DNA from: Paenibacillus glacialis
GTDB lineage: Bacteria > Bacillota > Bacilli > Paenibacillales > Paenibacillaceae
DNA length: 64,000 nucleotides
Assembly (NCBI RefSeq): GCF_001637205.1
Contig: NZ_LVJH01000058.1
Span: forward strand, 62,001-126,000
Direction of reading: 5' to 3'
The notes under the pieces are model-generated. The model searched no databases and was not told the origin of the DNA. It saw only the letters and a program-made list of their open reading frames with translations. Position numbers and translations under genes: made by a program. Positions 41,882 to 51,087 of the stretch are shown in pieces. Position 1 is the first letter of the stretch. Each line of letters starts with the position of its first letter.

Positions 41882-42895
41882 CTACAACTCAACTGGGTTC
41901 AAAACAAAGTTCGCCTTCACTACACCAATCTTTGCGTTTCTCGCATTTAATACGGGTGCATCAATGTAATCTTTCAATAACTCATTTGTTGTCTCATCAC
42001 CGATCCCAAGCTGTCTCAACACTTCCATTGCCGCAACACCTGCTGCACGATCCGTTCCATCTTCAGTCTTAATGGCAATGCCAATGCCGCGATCGACGAT
42101 ACCGATACACTGTACCCCTTCAGCCCCCACTTTTGCGACGATGTTCCCTTTAAAGGTTCTCATTACATCCGAATCGAAACGCTTCGTCCCAGCTACCATC
42201 TCAGGACGCTCCATCATCGCATCTCGGATGGTTTCCAGCGCTACTGATCTTCCCTCAGTTACTATTCCTTCTGGTTGTGCCAATCGCGCGAAACCCAACG
42301 CTGCATTATAGAGTGGGACTTGATGTACAGGCAGGCCACAACCATCTACACTAATACCTATTTGCTCCTTAGGACACTGACAGACTTCTTCGATCACCTC
42401 TAAAATTCGCTGTTGAACTGGATGCCCAATCTCAGGGTACGTGTGAATATCCTCATTCATGTGCACCGCTGTAGCCAACATCCCGGAATGTTTACCCGAA
42501 CAATTACTAAAGACAGGTGTCAGTTCCTTGCCTTCTCGAATCAGCTGTTTATAACTAGCTGTATCCCTCGGAACATGGGTTCCACACTGTAAATCACTTT
42601 CTTCTAAATCAGCTCTTCCAAGAATATTCATCACCGCTTCACGATGAAATGGTTCCCCGCTGTGGGATGCACAGCTTAATGAAATCTCAGCAGCACTATA
42701 TCCGAGCGCTTTCGCTGTCCCCGTCTCCACTAATGGAACTGCTTGAAAGGGTTTCATTGCCGAACGTGGAAACGTCAATCGGAACGGATCTCCATATGAA
42801 TACAGTAGCTTTCCTTCATTATTTACAATGGCTACGTGAATGTGATGTGAACTCTCTACAAATTCCCCTCTAAATACTTCGATGGCTTCAGACAT
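41882..42895 (-). CDS. L-asparaginase II-type (COG4448) protein
   Basis: The preferred start is ATG 42895 (MSEAIEVF) behind AAAGGAG; an upstream in-frame ATG at 42958 would add 21 basic residues with no ribosome binding site. The 337-residue protein shows the motifs of the bacterial-type COG4448 family: SCASHSGEPFHREAVMNIL, NCSGKHSGMLA, SVDGCGLPVH, and a C-terminal GIGIAIKTEDGTDRAAG. It is expected to hydrolyse asparagine to aspartate and ammonia in the cytoplasm. It is unlike the classical AnsA/AnsB folds. Monocistronic. Confidence 0.85.
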   Translation of the reverse strand: MSEAIEVFRGEFVESSHHIHVAIVNNEGKLLYSYGDPFRLTFPRSAMKPFQAVPLVETGTAKALGYSAAEISLSCASHSGEPFHREAVMNILGRADLEESDLQCGTHVPRDTASYKQLIREGKELTPVFSNCSGKHSGMLATAVHMNEDIHTYPEIGHPVQQRILEVIEEVCQCPKEQIGISVDGCGLPVHQVPLYNAALGFARLAQPEGIVTEGRSVALETIRDAMMERPEMVAGTKRFDSDVMRTFKGNIVAKVGAEGVQCIGIVDRGIGIAIKTEDGTDRAAGVAAMEVLRQLGIGDETTNELLKDYIDAPVLNARNAKIGVVKANFVLNPVEL

Positions 42896-43033
42896 AAATA
42901 ATTTCTCCTTTTTGCTTATGCGTATCGCTATGCGTCGAAATAATAACCATTTCCTCAAACTTATCTCATCATAAACATTTTTACATAAAAAAGAAACACC
43001 ACTACCTCTTATGGTATAAGGTAGAACAATAAC

Positions 43034-43049
43034 ATACTACATGTAGTGT
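43034..43049 (+). promoter_or_regulatory. Candidate NrdR box upstream of nrdDG
   Basis: ATACTACATGTAGTGT fits the 16-bp NrdR-box consensus acaCwAtATaTwGtgt at 13 positions, including all the strongly conserved ones, and holds the perfect palindrome ACTACATGTAGT. NrdR represses ribonucleotide reductase genes. A second, expected partner box is not clear. Confidence 0.65.
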
Positions 43050-43101
43050 GTCTAAGAGCACATTCTTTATCTTTTCAATATGATATGCTCACTGTCGACA
43101 C

Positions 43102-43133
43102 TTGTAAATGTTACTCAATCACTACATTTACAA
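43102..43133 (+). repeat. Inverted repeat just before the nrdD ribosome binding site
   Basis: TTGTAAATG (43102-43110) and CATTTACAA (43125-43133), 14-nt loop. In RNA it forms a hairpin ending 9 nt before AAGGGTGA and could affect translation or be an operator for an anaerobic regulator. It is not a Fnr (TGTGA-N6-TCACA) or Rex box. Confidence 0.5.
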
Positions 43134-43155
43134 ATAAAATATAAGGGTGATTATT

Positions 43156-45336
43156 ATGTTAGTTATCAAACGAGATGGATCAGAGGTTTCCTTTAACCAA
43201 CAGAAAATTATCGATGCTATTTGTAAAGCTATGGATCGAACAGAGAAGCAAATAGATCTAGATATAGCAAAGCGAATCGCTGATAAAGTAACACATAAAA
43301 TATCTAAATTCGAAAAGATTGATATTGAACATATTCAAGATGAAGTGCAATCTGCGCTCATGAATAGTTCGAGGAAAGATGCTGCCGAAGAGTACATAGG
43401 ATATCGTGAGATTCGGACATTGAAGCGACGTGAACGAGGCAGTCTGGATAAAAAAGTACAAGGACTGCTCGACTTGACTAATGAAGAAGTATTGAAAGAA
43501 AACTCAAATAAAGATGGGGCTACGATTCCAACGCAACGAGACTTACTTGCAGGGATTATGGCAAAGGACTTCGCTCAGACCTATATGATTCCCAAAAGAG
43601 TCGTAGAAGCACATAATCAAGGTCATTTACATTTTCACGATCAGGATTACAGCCCGTATTTCCCTATCTATAATTGCATGCTAATTGATCTAAAGGGCAT
43701 GTTAGAGAATGGGTTCAAGCTCGGTAACGCTCAGATCGAAACACCCAAATCCATTACAACCGCCACGGCGATTACAGCACAGATTATTGCCCAAGTTGCT
43801 AGCCATATCTATGGCGGAAATACGATAAATGAGATAGATATCATACTTGCGCCCTACGTCACCCATTCTTTCAAGAAACATTACAGAAATGGTCTTGAAT
43901 GGCTGTACACGATTGATTCCAGTATGATCGATACCCTAGACATTTCTTATGACAATCAAGAGCTTCATGCAGAGTATCCACGATGTTTCGATTATGCTAA
44001 GAAACTGACAGAGAAGGAAACATTTGATGCTTTTCAATCCCTAGAGTATGAGATCAATACACTGGTCAGCGCAAACGGTCAGACCCCATTCAGTACCTTC
44101 GGATTCGGTAGAGGAACGTCTTGGGCAGAGCGACAAATTCAGATCGCTATCCTCAAGAATAGAATTAGAGGGCTCGGCAAAGACGGTAAGACACCGGTGT
44201 TCCCTAAGCTTATCTTCGGCATGGAAGAAGGCGTAAATCTAAAGCCTGACGATCCTAACTATGATATTAAAAAACTGGCTTTAACATGTAGCACACTACG
44301 CATGTATCCAGACATTATCTCTGTACCCAAAGTGAAAGAGATTACAGGCTCCTTCAAATTCCCTATGGGATGCAGATCCTTCCTAGGTGTACACGAGGAG
44401 AATGGACAAGCTATTCATGATGGTAGATTCAATATGGGCGTGGTGACAGCGAATCTACCGCGGATTGCCATTCGTGCTCAAGGTTCTGAAGAAGAATTCT
44501 ATACTCTACTCGATGAATTACTTGATACCTGCAAAGAAGGTCTGATGTATCGCGTACAGCGTTTGAAAGGCGTCAAAGCCAAAGTTGCCCCTATTCTATA
44601 TATGGAGGGCGCCGCAGGCAGTCGACTCCAACCGGAGGATACCATTGATCATCTATTAGAGAATGGTAGAGCCAGTATCTCCCTAGGATACATAGGCATT
44701 CACGAAACCATACTGGCCTTATATGGTCAACATATGTTCGATGATACAACGCTTCGGCAAAAAGGATTAGACATTGTGAAGTATATGAGTGCCAGAACAG
44801 AGCAATGGAAGATTGAAACGGGCTACGGATTCAGTCTATATTCTACGCCAGCGGAATCATTATGCTACCGCTTCTGCAAGCTCGATGAAGAGCAATTCGG
44901 CGTGATCGATGGCATCACAGACAAAGGATATTACACGAATTCTTTCCACTTGGATGTTAACAAGAAAGTGACTCCTTTCGAAAAAATATCGTTCGAGAAA
45001 GAGTACCCTCAGCACGCGAATGGTGGATTTATCACCTATTGCGAATTCGATTCGCTTGTAAAGAATCCCGAAGCGTTAGAAGCTGTGTGGGATTTTGCTT
45101 ATGAGAATGTCCCTTACTTTGGAACGAACACCCCAACGGACAAATGTCTCGAATGCGGATTTGAAGGAGAATTTGAAGCCACGAATACAGGATTCGAGTG
45201 TCCCAATTGTGGTAACCGCAATCCAAAGACGTCATCTGTGATTAGACGCTGCTGCGGGTATTTATCTGAACCAAGTCAAAGACCATTTAATGCGGGCAAA
45301 CAAAAAGAAGTCATCTCTCGCGTAAAGCATATGTGA
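43156..45336 (+). CDS. nrdD: Anaerobic ribonucleoside-triphosphate reductase, catalytic subunit
   Basis: The start is ATG 43156 (MLVIKRDGSEV) behind AAGGGTGA; an in-frame GTG at 43147 overlaps the ribosome binding site. The 726-residue protein has an N-terminal ATP-cone (about 1-95), the ten-stranded barrel with its redox cysteines, the zinc motif CLECGFEGEF with CPNCGNRNP (CxxC-x(n)-CxxC) and the glycyl-radical site VIRRCCGYLSEPSQRPF near the end. It makes deoxynucleotides from ribonucleotides without oxygen, with the radical on the glycine of CGYL. nrdG for the activating enzyme follows 4 nt downstream. A NrdR-box-like site lies upstream. Confidence 0.95.
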   Translation: MLVIKRDGSEVSFNQQKIIDAICKAMDRTEKQIDLDIAKRIADKVTHKISKFEKIDIEHIQDEVQSALMNSSRKDAAEEYIGYREIRTLKRRERGSLDKKVQGLLDLTNEEVLKENSNKDGATIPTQRDLLAGIMAKDFAQTYMIPKRVVEAHNQGHLHFHDQDYSPYFPIYNCMLIDLKGMLENGFKLGNAQIETPKSITTATAITAQIIAQVASHIYGGNTINEIDIILAPYVTHSFKKHYRNGLEWLYTIDSSMIDTLDISYDNQELHAEYPRCFDYAKKLTEKETFDAFQSLEYEINTLVSANGQTPFSTFGFGRGTSWAERQIQIAILKNRIRGLGKDGKTPVFPKLIFGMEEGVNLKPDDPNYDIKKLALTCSTLRMYPDIISVPKVKEITGSFKFPMGCRSFLGVHEENGQAIHDGRFNMGVVTANLPRIAIRAQGSEEEFYTLLDELLDTCKEGLMYRVQRLKGVKAKVAPILYMEGAAGSRLQPEDTIDHLLENGRASISLGYIGIHETILALYGQHMFDDTTLRQKGLDIVKYMSARTEQWKIETGYGFSLYSTPAESLCYRFCKLDEEQFGVIDGITDKGYYTNSFHLDVNKKVTPFEKISFEKEYPQHANGGFITYCEFDSLVKNPEALEAVWDFAYENVPYFGTNTPTDKCLECGFEGEFEATNTGFECPNCGNRNPKTSSVIRRCCGYLSEPSQRPFNAGKQKEVISRVKHM

Positions 45337-45340
45337 CTCC

Positions 45341-45847
45341 ATGAATATAGCGGATTATAAGAAATTTGATGTCATCAATGGCACCGGACTGCGCCATTCT
45401 ATCTTCACATCAGGATGCCAGCATCACTGTAAAGGATGCTTCAATCCACTCACATGGAATTTTAACTACGGTACACCTTTTACACAGTCTTTCGAGGATC
45501 AGATTATCTGTGATTTAAATATTGACTATGTCAGAATATCGGGGCTTTCGATTCTCGGAGGTGAGCCCTTCCAGAATGTATCTGGATTATTGGGACTCGT
45601 TAAAAGAGTCAAGAATGAATGTGTAGGTAAAGATATCTGGGTCTGGTCAGGATATACATTCGAGGAAATCATCGCAGATGAATCTCGCTTAGAATTACTC
45701 GCGTATTGCGACGTACTCATCGACGGGAAATTCATATTAGAACAAAGGAATCTGAAGCTACAGTGGCGAGGTTCTGAGAATCAACGTGTGCTCGATGTAA
45801 AGCAAAGTTTGAGTCGAGGGCAAGCTGTTTGGCTGGATTTATCTTAA
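45341..45847 (+). CDS. nrdG: Anaerobic ribonucleotide reductase activating enzyme (radical SAM)
   Basis: 168 residues, ATG 45341, 4 nt after the nrdD stop. The radical-SAM cluster motif is TSGCQHHCKGCFNP (CxxxCxxC), followed by GLSILGGEPF, the SAM-binding GGEP motif. It uses a [4Fe-4S] cluster and S-adenosylmethionine to generate the glycyl radical on NrdD. The short length is normal for class III activases. The coding sequence closes with a terminator at 45866. Confidence 0.95.
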   Translation: MNIADYKKFDVINGTGLRHSIFTSGCQHHCKGCFNPLTWNFNYGTPFTQSFEDQIICDLNIDYVRISGLSILGGEPFQNVSGLLGLVKRVKNECVGKDIWVWSGYTFEEIIADESRLELLAYCDVLIDGKFILEQRNLKLQWRGSENQRVLDVKQSLSRGQAVWLDLS

Positions 45848-45865
45848 AGGGTAGCAGAATAAGTA

Positions 45866-45902
45866 AGGGGATATTGAGTGCAAACTCAATATCCCCTCTT
45901 CT
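45866..45902. terminator. Terminator of nrdDG
   Basis: AGGGGATATTGAG (45866-45878) pairs perfectly with CTCAATATCCCCT (45885-45897), loop TGCAAA, short T-rich tail CTTCTC. Confidence 0.85.
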
Positions 45903-45943
45903 CATTCCAACAACAATACTATCTCCATCATATCATCATTAAT

Positions 45944-46417
45944 TTACTGGTTATTCAAGTTTAACACTTTCACCATTGCTGTGATCATACCCAAATGTAA
46001 ATTCTCATGAGACATATTTAACGCTACGAGTTCACCAATCGTTTGTGCCTTCGCAAAGTTATCCTTTACGGCTACCGGATCACCCAGTCTGCCCTGAAGC
46101 GTATCTTGTAGTCCTTGAAATTGCTCTGTCAATTGCTGAATAAGGGTATCCCAATGTGGGGGCTCGTCCTGCCAATCTGCAGGTTTAGTTCCGTTGTTAA
46201 ATAATTGTCCATATGAGGATGGAATCTTAGATTCAAAACCCCCATAACGAAGTGTGATGCCATCAGCAACCGTAATAATATGTCCAAGTTGCCAAAGAAG
46301 ACTGTTGTTAAACCCTGTAGGTACAACATGTCTTTGGGCCTCCGGGACATTGTCTACTTGCTGGATTATTCTTTCTCTCGCTTTACCAATTAGCCCGAAC
46401 AAAAATGCTTCACTCAT
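45944..46417 (-). CDS. DinB/YfiT-like superfamily protein
   Basis: 157 residues. It shows the four-helix DinB layout: an N-terminal helix (FLFGLIGKARERIIQQVDNV), the LLWQLGHIITVADG segment with the first metal-site histidine, a central helix EQFQGLQDTLQGR, and the C-terminal MSHENLHLGMITAMVKVLN with the last histidines (H-x3-H). The metal-binding triad of DinB proteins is thus complete. Function in stress response or thiol chemistry is only family inference. Single gene. Confidence 0.85.
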   Translation of the reverse strand: MSEAFLFGLIGKARERIIQQVDNVPEAQRHVVPTGFNNSLLWQLGHIITVADGITLRYGGFESKIPSSYGQLFNNGTKPADWQDEPPHWDTLIQQLTEQFQGLQDTLQGRLGDPVAVKDNFAKAQTIGELVALNMSHENLHLGMITAMVKVLNLNNQ

Positions 46418-46543
46418 CGCTGTTCCTCCTCCTTCATATCACTTCAGTAATCATGGTATTAGGACTACATACTTCTATAGTGTACTCTTTATTTGCAAAT
46501 TTCTTCCACTTATTTTCTTCATTCCAAAGAAACCCCGAATCGA

Positions 46544-47245
46544 TTATTTACGTCTCATGCATTGGATATAGATCGTGAGAATGATAAACGAGTAAATAAA
46601 GGGTACCATTAGCAACCAGACAATTTCAGCACCAGAATACCTTTCATAGTTCATTAACAGATTCATCGAATGAAATGTAGGCGGGAGAATCCAAGTCAAC
46701 CATTCCAAGGAAGGACTTAATTGGCTTGATATGGCTCCTTGGCAAAAAGATAGCGTGATTACGATCAAAATGCCTCCTATGGAAACACTAGGCCTACTGA
46801 CAAATTTGCCTGTAAAGAAGACCGCTATCGCTATTCCTAGGAACGATAATCCCAAATGAGACAGCAAGCCGACAAGGATGTCCTCACTTCCAACGGGTCT
46901 GTCAAAATAGTCACCCACAATTGGATAAGCCATTGCAACAATAAGCAGAATTAGGCTCATAAGAACGATAGCTATAAGTAAACCTATGTAATATTTCGCT
47001 GGATTTCTCAGGTGTAGCAAGGTTATCTCTTCTTGGACTGGGCTTTCTGATTGCATAAAACTATAACAAATCCACGCAGTTACAATGAACGATAGCACCG
47101 AAGTAACCGCGAAACTCCCCATCACGGGGTTCGGTTTATAGGTGTAAAACATCCCTATAAAAATTAAATAGGTGAATAATGGTGGAATGAATCTATAAGA
47201 GCGGTTGTAGTTGCGGAGCAAATAAATCAATAAATCCTTATACAA
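46544..47245 (-). CDS. ABC-2 type membrane protein
   Basis: I place the start at TTG 47245 (LYKDLLIYLLRNYNRSYRF), 10 nt after GGGGAGG; an in-frame TTG at 47266 would include that ribosome binding site in the protein. About 233 residues with six hydrophobic segments (FIPPLFTYLIFIGMFYTY, SFAVTSVLSFIVTAWICYSF and four more). No catalytic motif. It overlaps or abuts the upstream ATPase gene and is expected to be its membrane partner. Substrate unknown. Confidence 0.8.
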   Translation of the reverse strand: MYKDLLIYLLRNYNRSYRFIPPLFTYLIFIGMFYTYKPNPVMGSFAVTSVLSFIVTAWICYSFMQSESPVQEEITLLHLRNPAKYYIGLLIAIVLMSLILLIVAMAYPIVGDYFDRPVGSEDILVGLLSHLGLSFLGIAIAVFFTGKFVSRPSVSIGGILIVITLSFCQGAISSQLSPSLEWLTWILPPTFHSMNLLMNYERYSGAEIVWLLMVPFIYSFIILTIYIQCMRRK

Positions 47246-47262
47246 TTCAACTCTACCTCCCC

Positions 47263-48132
47263 TCAACTGATAAAAGAATCACTGGCGATCCATTGTTTGT
47301 GTTCTGCTGGAGTAACCGAACAAACCGACCCACTGCTATTTAAAATCGTTAGCAAAGCCTTGTCAGAGAATTCACTTTCAACATGTAAACGGTAGGTTCC
47401 ATCAACCTTCTCTAATTTTTCCGCTCCGCCTAATTGCTCCATACTCAAGGTAGATACATCATGAGGAAGCTTGAAATGAATGATGACATACGATTTCTGA
47501 CCCTGTATATTGTTCAATACAACTCTTCCCTGCTGTAAGGAGATAACACGATCCGCCAACTCGTTCAGTAGAATAGACTCATGACATGTCAGAATCATCG
47601 TGATATTCTGTCGTTTCATCTCTTGTAATAAGCGTAGTAAATCCTGCTGCGATGCAGCATCTAAACCAGATAAAGGTTCATCCAATACTAGCAGATCGGG
47701 TTGAGCAAGAACTGCCTGCATAATATTAACTTTCTGAAGCATCCCTTTTGAAAAAAGGTTCATTCGTTTGTTCCTAGCCTCCGTTAGCCCGAACTGTTCC
47801 ATTAATTCCTTTATTCTACGGTTCAAAAAATCTTTATTCAATCCTTGAATTCTCCCCATAGACAACAAATATTCTTGTGGTGTTAGACGAATTTTAGGGA
47901 ATCTCTCTGGTACATAACTAATTCTCATCTCTTTGTCCAAGGTACTATGAATCTTCCCGCTTGAAGGTCTTATTAGACCACAAATAATACGTAATAATGT
48001 GCTTTTCCCAGATCCATTCGCACCGATCAGGGCTATCGTCTCATTTTGACCAATGGACAACGTCACATCTTGCAACACAGCCCTCTGATCAAAATCTTTA
48101 GAGATATGTTCTAGTCTAATCATGTCTTCCAT
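47263..48132 (-). CDS. ABC transporter ATP-binding protein, ABC-2 partner
   Basis: The start chosen is ATG 48132 (MEDMIRLEHISKDF) behind GGAGGT; an in-frame ATG at 48186 would add 18 residues with no ribosome binding site. 289 residues: Walker A GANGSGKST, a signature variant LFSKGMLQKVNIMQAVL, Walker B LLVLDEPLSGLD, switch ILTCHES. The LSGGQ signature is replaced by FSKGM, common in ABC-2 export ATPases such as YhaQ or EcsA relatives. A C-terminal domain of about 70 residues (ISLQQGRVVLNNI onward) is extra. Partner of the membrane protein. Confidence 0.88.
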   Translation of the reverse strand: MEDMIRLEHISKDFDQRAVLQDVTLSIGQNETIALIGANGSGKSTLLRIICGLIRPSSGKIHSTLDKEMRISYVPERFPKIRLTPQEYLLSMGRIQGLNKDFLNRRIKELMEQFGLTEARNKRMNLFSKGMLQKVNIMQAVLAQPDLLVLDEPLSGLDAASQQDLLRLLQEMKRQNITMILTCHESILLNELADRVISLQQGRVVLNNIQGQKSYVIIHFKLPHDVSTLSMEQLGGAEKLEKVDGTYRLHVESEFSDKALLTILNSSGSVCSVTPAEHKQWIASDSFIS

Positions 48133-48347
48133 GCTAACCTCCGCATCGCACAAGATAAATTTCCAGTAAAATCCACAAACCTTCAATTCATTTTATATTT
48201 TTTTATTTCACATGAATAGGTTTAGCTGAGAAATTACAATAATTTCACATAATTTGTTTCTTACCGTGCCATACAGGATTAGAACACATTATCGTCGAAG
48301 CCATAAAGACGACAACGTCATATATTTATTAAGGAGCGTGATTCCCA

Positions 48348-49166
48348 GTGATTGAAGAAGTCCATAACAACAATTTAGAGCGTTTTGCTGGTTTTGGTGA
48401 GCTATATGATCAGAACCGACCTAGTACACCTCAGGAAGTGGTCGACATCCTTTCAACCTATTTGCGTGGCAACCCCCAGACAGTCGTGGATGTAGGATGC
48501 GGCACAGGTCTATCCTCATTTATATGGCTGAATAGTTCAGAACATATTATCGGATTTGAGCCTAGTGATGATATGCGTGAAGTTGCGTTAGTCAAATGGG
48601 AAGCACTCGGTAAGCCGTCGAACATTACATTCGAGAACAGATTGTCTCATGAATTGGGACTACCAACCGAGAGTACAGACATCATCACCTGTTCCCAATC
48701 CTTCCACTGGATGGAGCCACACAGTACATTACACGAATTCGCCCGTGTTCTACGTCCAGGAGGGATATTCGCCGCATATGACTATGATTGGCCTCCTGTC
48801 TGCGACTGGACCGTTGATGAGCGCTATCAGCAACTTATCGCATATGCGGATAAGCGTGCAGCGCAGTTAGCACCTGAGGGACAGCGTGCGCATAAATGGA
48901 GTAAAGATGAACATTTACAGCGCATCCAGGAATCTGGATTGTTCAGATTCACCAGAGAAATCGTCTTCCACAGTTGGGAATTATGCGATGCCAATCGATA
49001 CGCGAACATAGCTCTCAGTCAAGGCGGACTGCAAACGGCCATTAAATTAGGTGCGGAAGAACTTCATTCGCAAGTAACACAGTTCAGAGAACTTGTATCT
49101 AAAGCCTTTGCTGGGGAATCCCGCCACATTTTATTCAGTTACCGGATGCGACTCGGTATTCGATAG
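48348..49166 (+). CDS. Class I SAM-dependent methyltransferase
   Basis: 272 residues, GTG 48348 with AAGGAG 11 nt upstream. It has motif I VVDVGCGTGLSSF at about residue 45, the acidic residue in IIGFEPSDDM, motif region DIITCSQSFHWM and the post-motif FARVLRPGGIFAAYDYDWP. This is the Methyltransf_11 group. The substrate could be a small molecule or quinone-like compound; the sequence does not show it. The gene has its own promoter. Confidence 0.9.
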   Translation: MIEEVHNNNLERFAGFGELYDQNRPSTPQEVVDILSTYLRGNPQTVVDVGCGTGLSSFIWLNSSEHIIGFEPSDDMREVALVKWEALGKPSNITFENRLSHELGLPTESTDIITCSQSFHWMEPHSTLHEFARVLRPGGIFAAYDYDWPPVCDWTVDERYQQLIAYADKRAAQLAPEGQRAHKWSKDEHLQRIQESGLFRFTREIVFHSWELCDANRYANIALSQGGLQTAIKLGAEELHSQVTQFRELVSKAFAGESRHILFSYRMRLGIR

Positions 49167-49232
49167 TGAAGGTTGAATTCCACTAATTCATTCATCAATA
49201 CGCTCAAGGATACGTCAACAGAATTCGAAAGA

Positions 49233-49275
49233 AAATAGCCTACCGACATCCGATGTCAGCAGGCTATTTCTTTAT
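49233..49275. terminator. Bidirectional terminator between the methyltransferase and thrC
   Basis: AAATAGCCT (49233-49241) pairs with AGGCTATTT (49261-49269), inner GACATC/GATGTC. Confidence 0.85.
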
Positions 49276-49304
49276 TTCATAGATAACTTTATCATTACCC
49301 TTAT

Positions 49305-50699
49305 CTATTGCTCATAGAAGGCTACAAGTTCTTTAACAATTTCTTCTTTATTATGATCAATGACCAACTGATGTTGTAACTTCGCGAACAACTGCTCAAT
49401 CTCTGCTGGGAACTTCTGCTCGATGTCACATTGCTCAATTGCTTCATTGAACTTAGCTGGGTGAGCGGTAGCGAATGAGATACAGATCTCGTCTTCACCA
49501 TTGCATTCTTCATATGCTGCAACACCACAGGCTGTGTGAGGATCTAACAAATAATCATACTCAGCTTTATACGTGCTGATCAATTGTAAACCTTGTTCAT
49601 TGCTAGCTCCATGTGCTTCGAAATCATTTTGAACTCGCACTAAATCCTCTGCGCTAATCACAATCTCTCCATCGTTCTGAAGACTGTTCATGTAAGCTGA
49701 CACTTTCTCTGCATCCTGTCCCAAGAAGTAATAGAGATATCTCTCAAAATTACTCGCTACTTGGATATCCATTGATGGACTATGAGTAGATCTGAATTCG
49801 CCAGGTTTGTATTCGCCGCTCTTCACAAATCGCTCAAGAATATTATTCTCATTGGTTGCAATGATTAACTTATGGATTGGCAATCCCATCATCTTCGCTA
49901 GGAAACCAGAGAAGATATTCCCAAAGTTCCCTGAAGGGACACTAACGTTAACTTTCTTCGGTTGATCACCTTGCTCAATTTGGAAATAAGCGTAGAAATA
50001 ATAGACGCTCTGTGCCAAGATGCGAACGAAATTGATGGAGTTAATCGCACGTAGATTATGCTTGCTTTTAAAGTCTAAGTCTGCAAATTGCTCTTTAATT
50101 AATTTCTGACAATCATCGAAATTTCCTTTTACGGAAAGGTTCAAGACGTTCTTATCATCAACCGTTGTCATTTGCAGTTCTTGTACTTTACTTACTTTCT
50201 CATGTGGATGCAGAATACAAATCTTGATGCCTTCTTTACCACGAACCCCTTGGATCGCCGCTGCCCCCGTATCTCCCGAGGTTGCTCCAAGAATATGAAT
50301 GATTTTATTCTGCTTCTTAGATACATAAGAATAGAACTCACCCATGAATTGTAAAGCTACGTCCTTAAATGCAAACGTTGGTCCGTGAAATAGCTCTAGA
50401 ATGTAGAGAGAATCATTAAGTTGCTTAACAGGTGTTACTTCAGGGGAACGGAAACTAGCGTAACTCTTGTCCACCATTTCCTTCAGATCTTCTTTAGGAA
50501 TCTCTTCATTCGTGTAGAGAGAAAATACTTGAAGAAATAACTCCTTATAACTTAATGTGCTCCATTCCTTCAAAGTCGCTGCTGAGACATGCGGAATCTT
50601 CTCTGGAATCATTAATCCCCCATCATCCGCTAATCCCATGAGTACAGTGTCGATGAACCCTTGAGGCGCTACGTGTCCTCTTGTGCTTATATATTTCAT
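49305..50699 (-). CDS. thrC: Threonine synthase
   Basis: 464 residues, the long form (class II, as in Escherichia coli and yeast) rather than the about 350-residue Bacillus subtilis form. It starts MKYISTRGHVAPQGFIDTVL, a thrC N-terminal domain. The PLP lysine is in HGPTFAFKDVALQFMGE, followed by ILGATSGDTGAAAIQGV, the phosphate-binding loop. It converts O-phosphohomoserine to threonine. GGAGG lies 6 nt before the ATG. No threonine T-box or other riboswitch was seen upstream, and no other threonine-pathway gene is adjacent. Confidence 0.95.
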   Translation of the reverse strand: MKYISTRGHVAPQGFIDTVLMGLADDGGLMIPEKIPHVSAATLKEWSTLSYKELFLQVFSLYTNEEIPKEDLKEMVDKSYASFRSPEVTPVKQLNDSLYILELFHGPTFAFKDVALQFMGEFYSYVSKKQNKIIHILGATSGDTGAAAIQGVRGKEGIKICILHPHEKVSKVQELQMTTVDDKNVLNLSVKGNFDDCQKLIKEQFADLDFKSKHNLRAINSINFVRILAQSVYYFYAYFQIEQGDQPKKVNVSVPSGNFGNIFSGFLAKMMGLPIHKLIIATNENNILERFVKSGEYKPGEFRSTHSPSMDIQVASNFERYLYYFLGQDAEKVSAYMNSLQNDGEIVISAEDLVRVQNDFEAHGASNEQGLQLISTYKAEYDYLLDPHTACGVAAYEECNGEDEICISFATAHPAKFNEAIEQCDIEQKFPAEIEQLFAKLQHQLVIDHNKEEIVKELVAFYEQ

Positions 50700-51087
50700 A
50701 CGAATCCTCCATTGATATCATTTAGAATAGTTGACCAAAATCCTCTACTTAGATAGATTGAACGAAGTTTGCGCTCACGAGTTAAATCATTTCTAAAGAA
50801 GATCATGAATATGGGATTTCCTCTTTAGCTCATTCTTATATTTATATCTATAATACCTTCAGTTGCAAATATAGCCAATCCCTTATTTTTGAGGGTGACT
50901 CTTATATCACTTCATCAAATAATAACTCATAATTGGGCTTGTTTTTCCTATCTCTAACTTTATCTATTCTAATTATTGTATGATATATCTTGAGTATAGG
51001 CGAGTGAAACCTTCAACTTAAGAGTTTACATAGTTATTCTAGTCTAAATTATCCTTTGGTATGCCCTAATTAGGAGGTTCACTTCAA
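50700..51087. other. Intergenic region between thrC and the ACR3-like transporter gene
   Basis: About 390 bp, AT-rich, divergent promoters expected. No T-box, riboswitch or strong hairpin was recognised, and no repeated operator motif is obvious. Confidence 0.4.
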
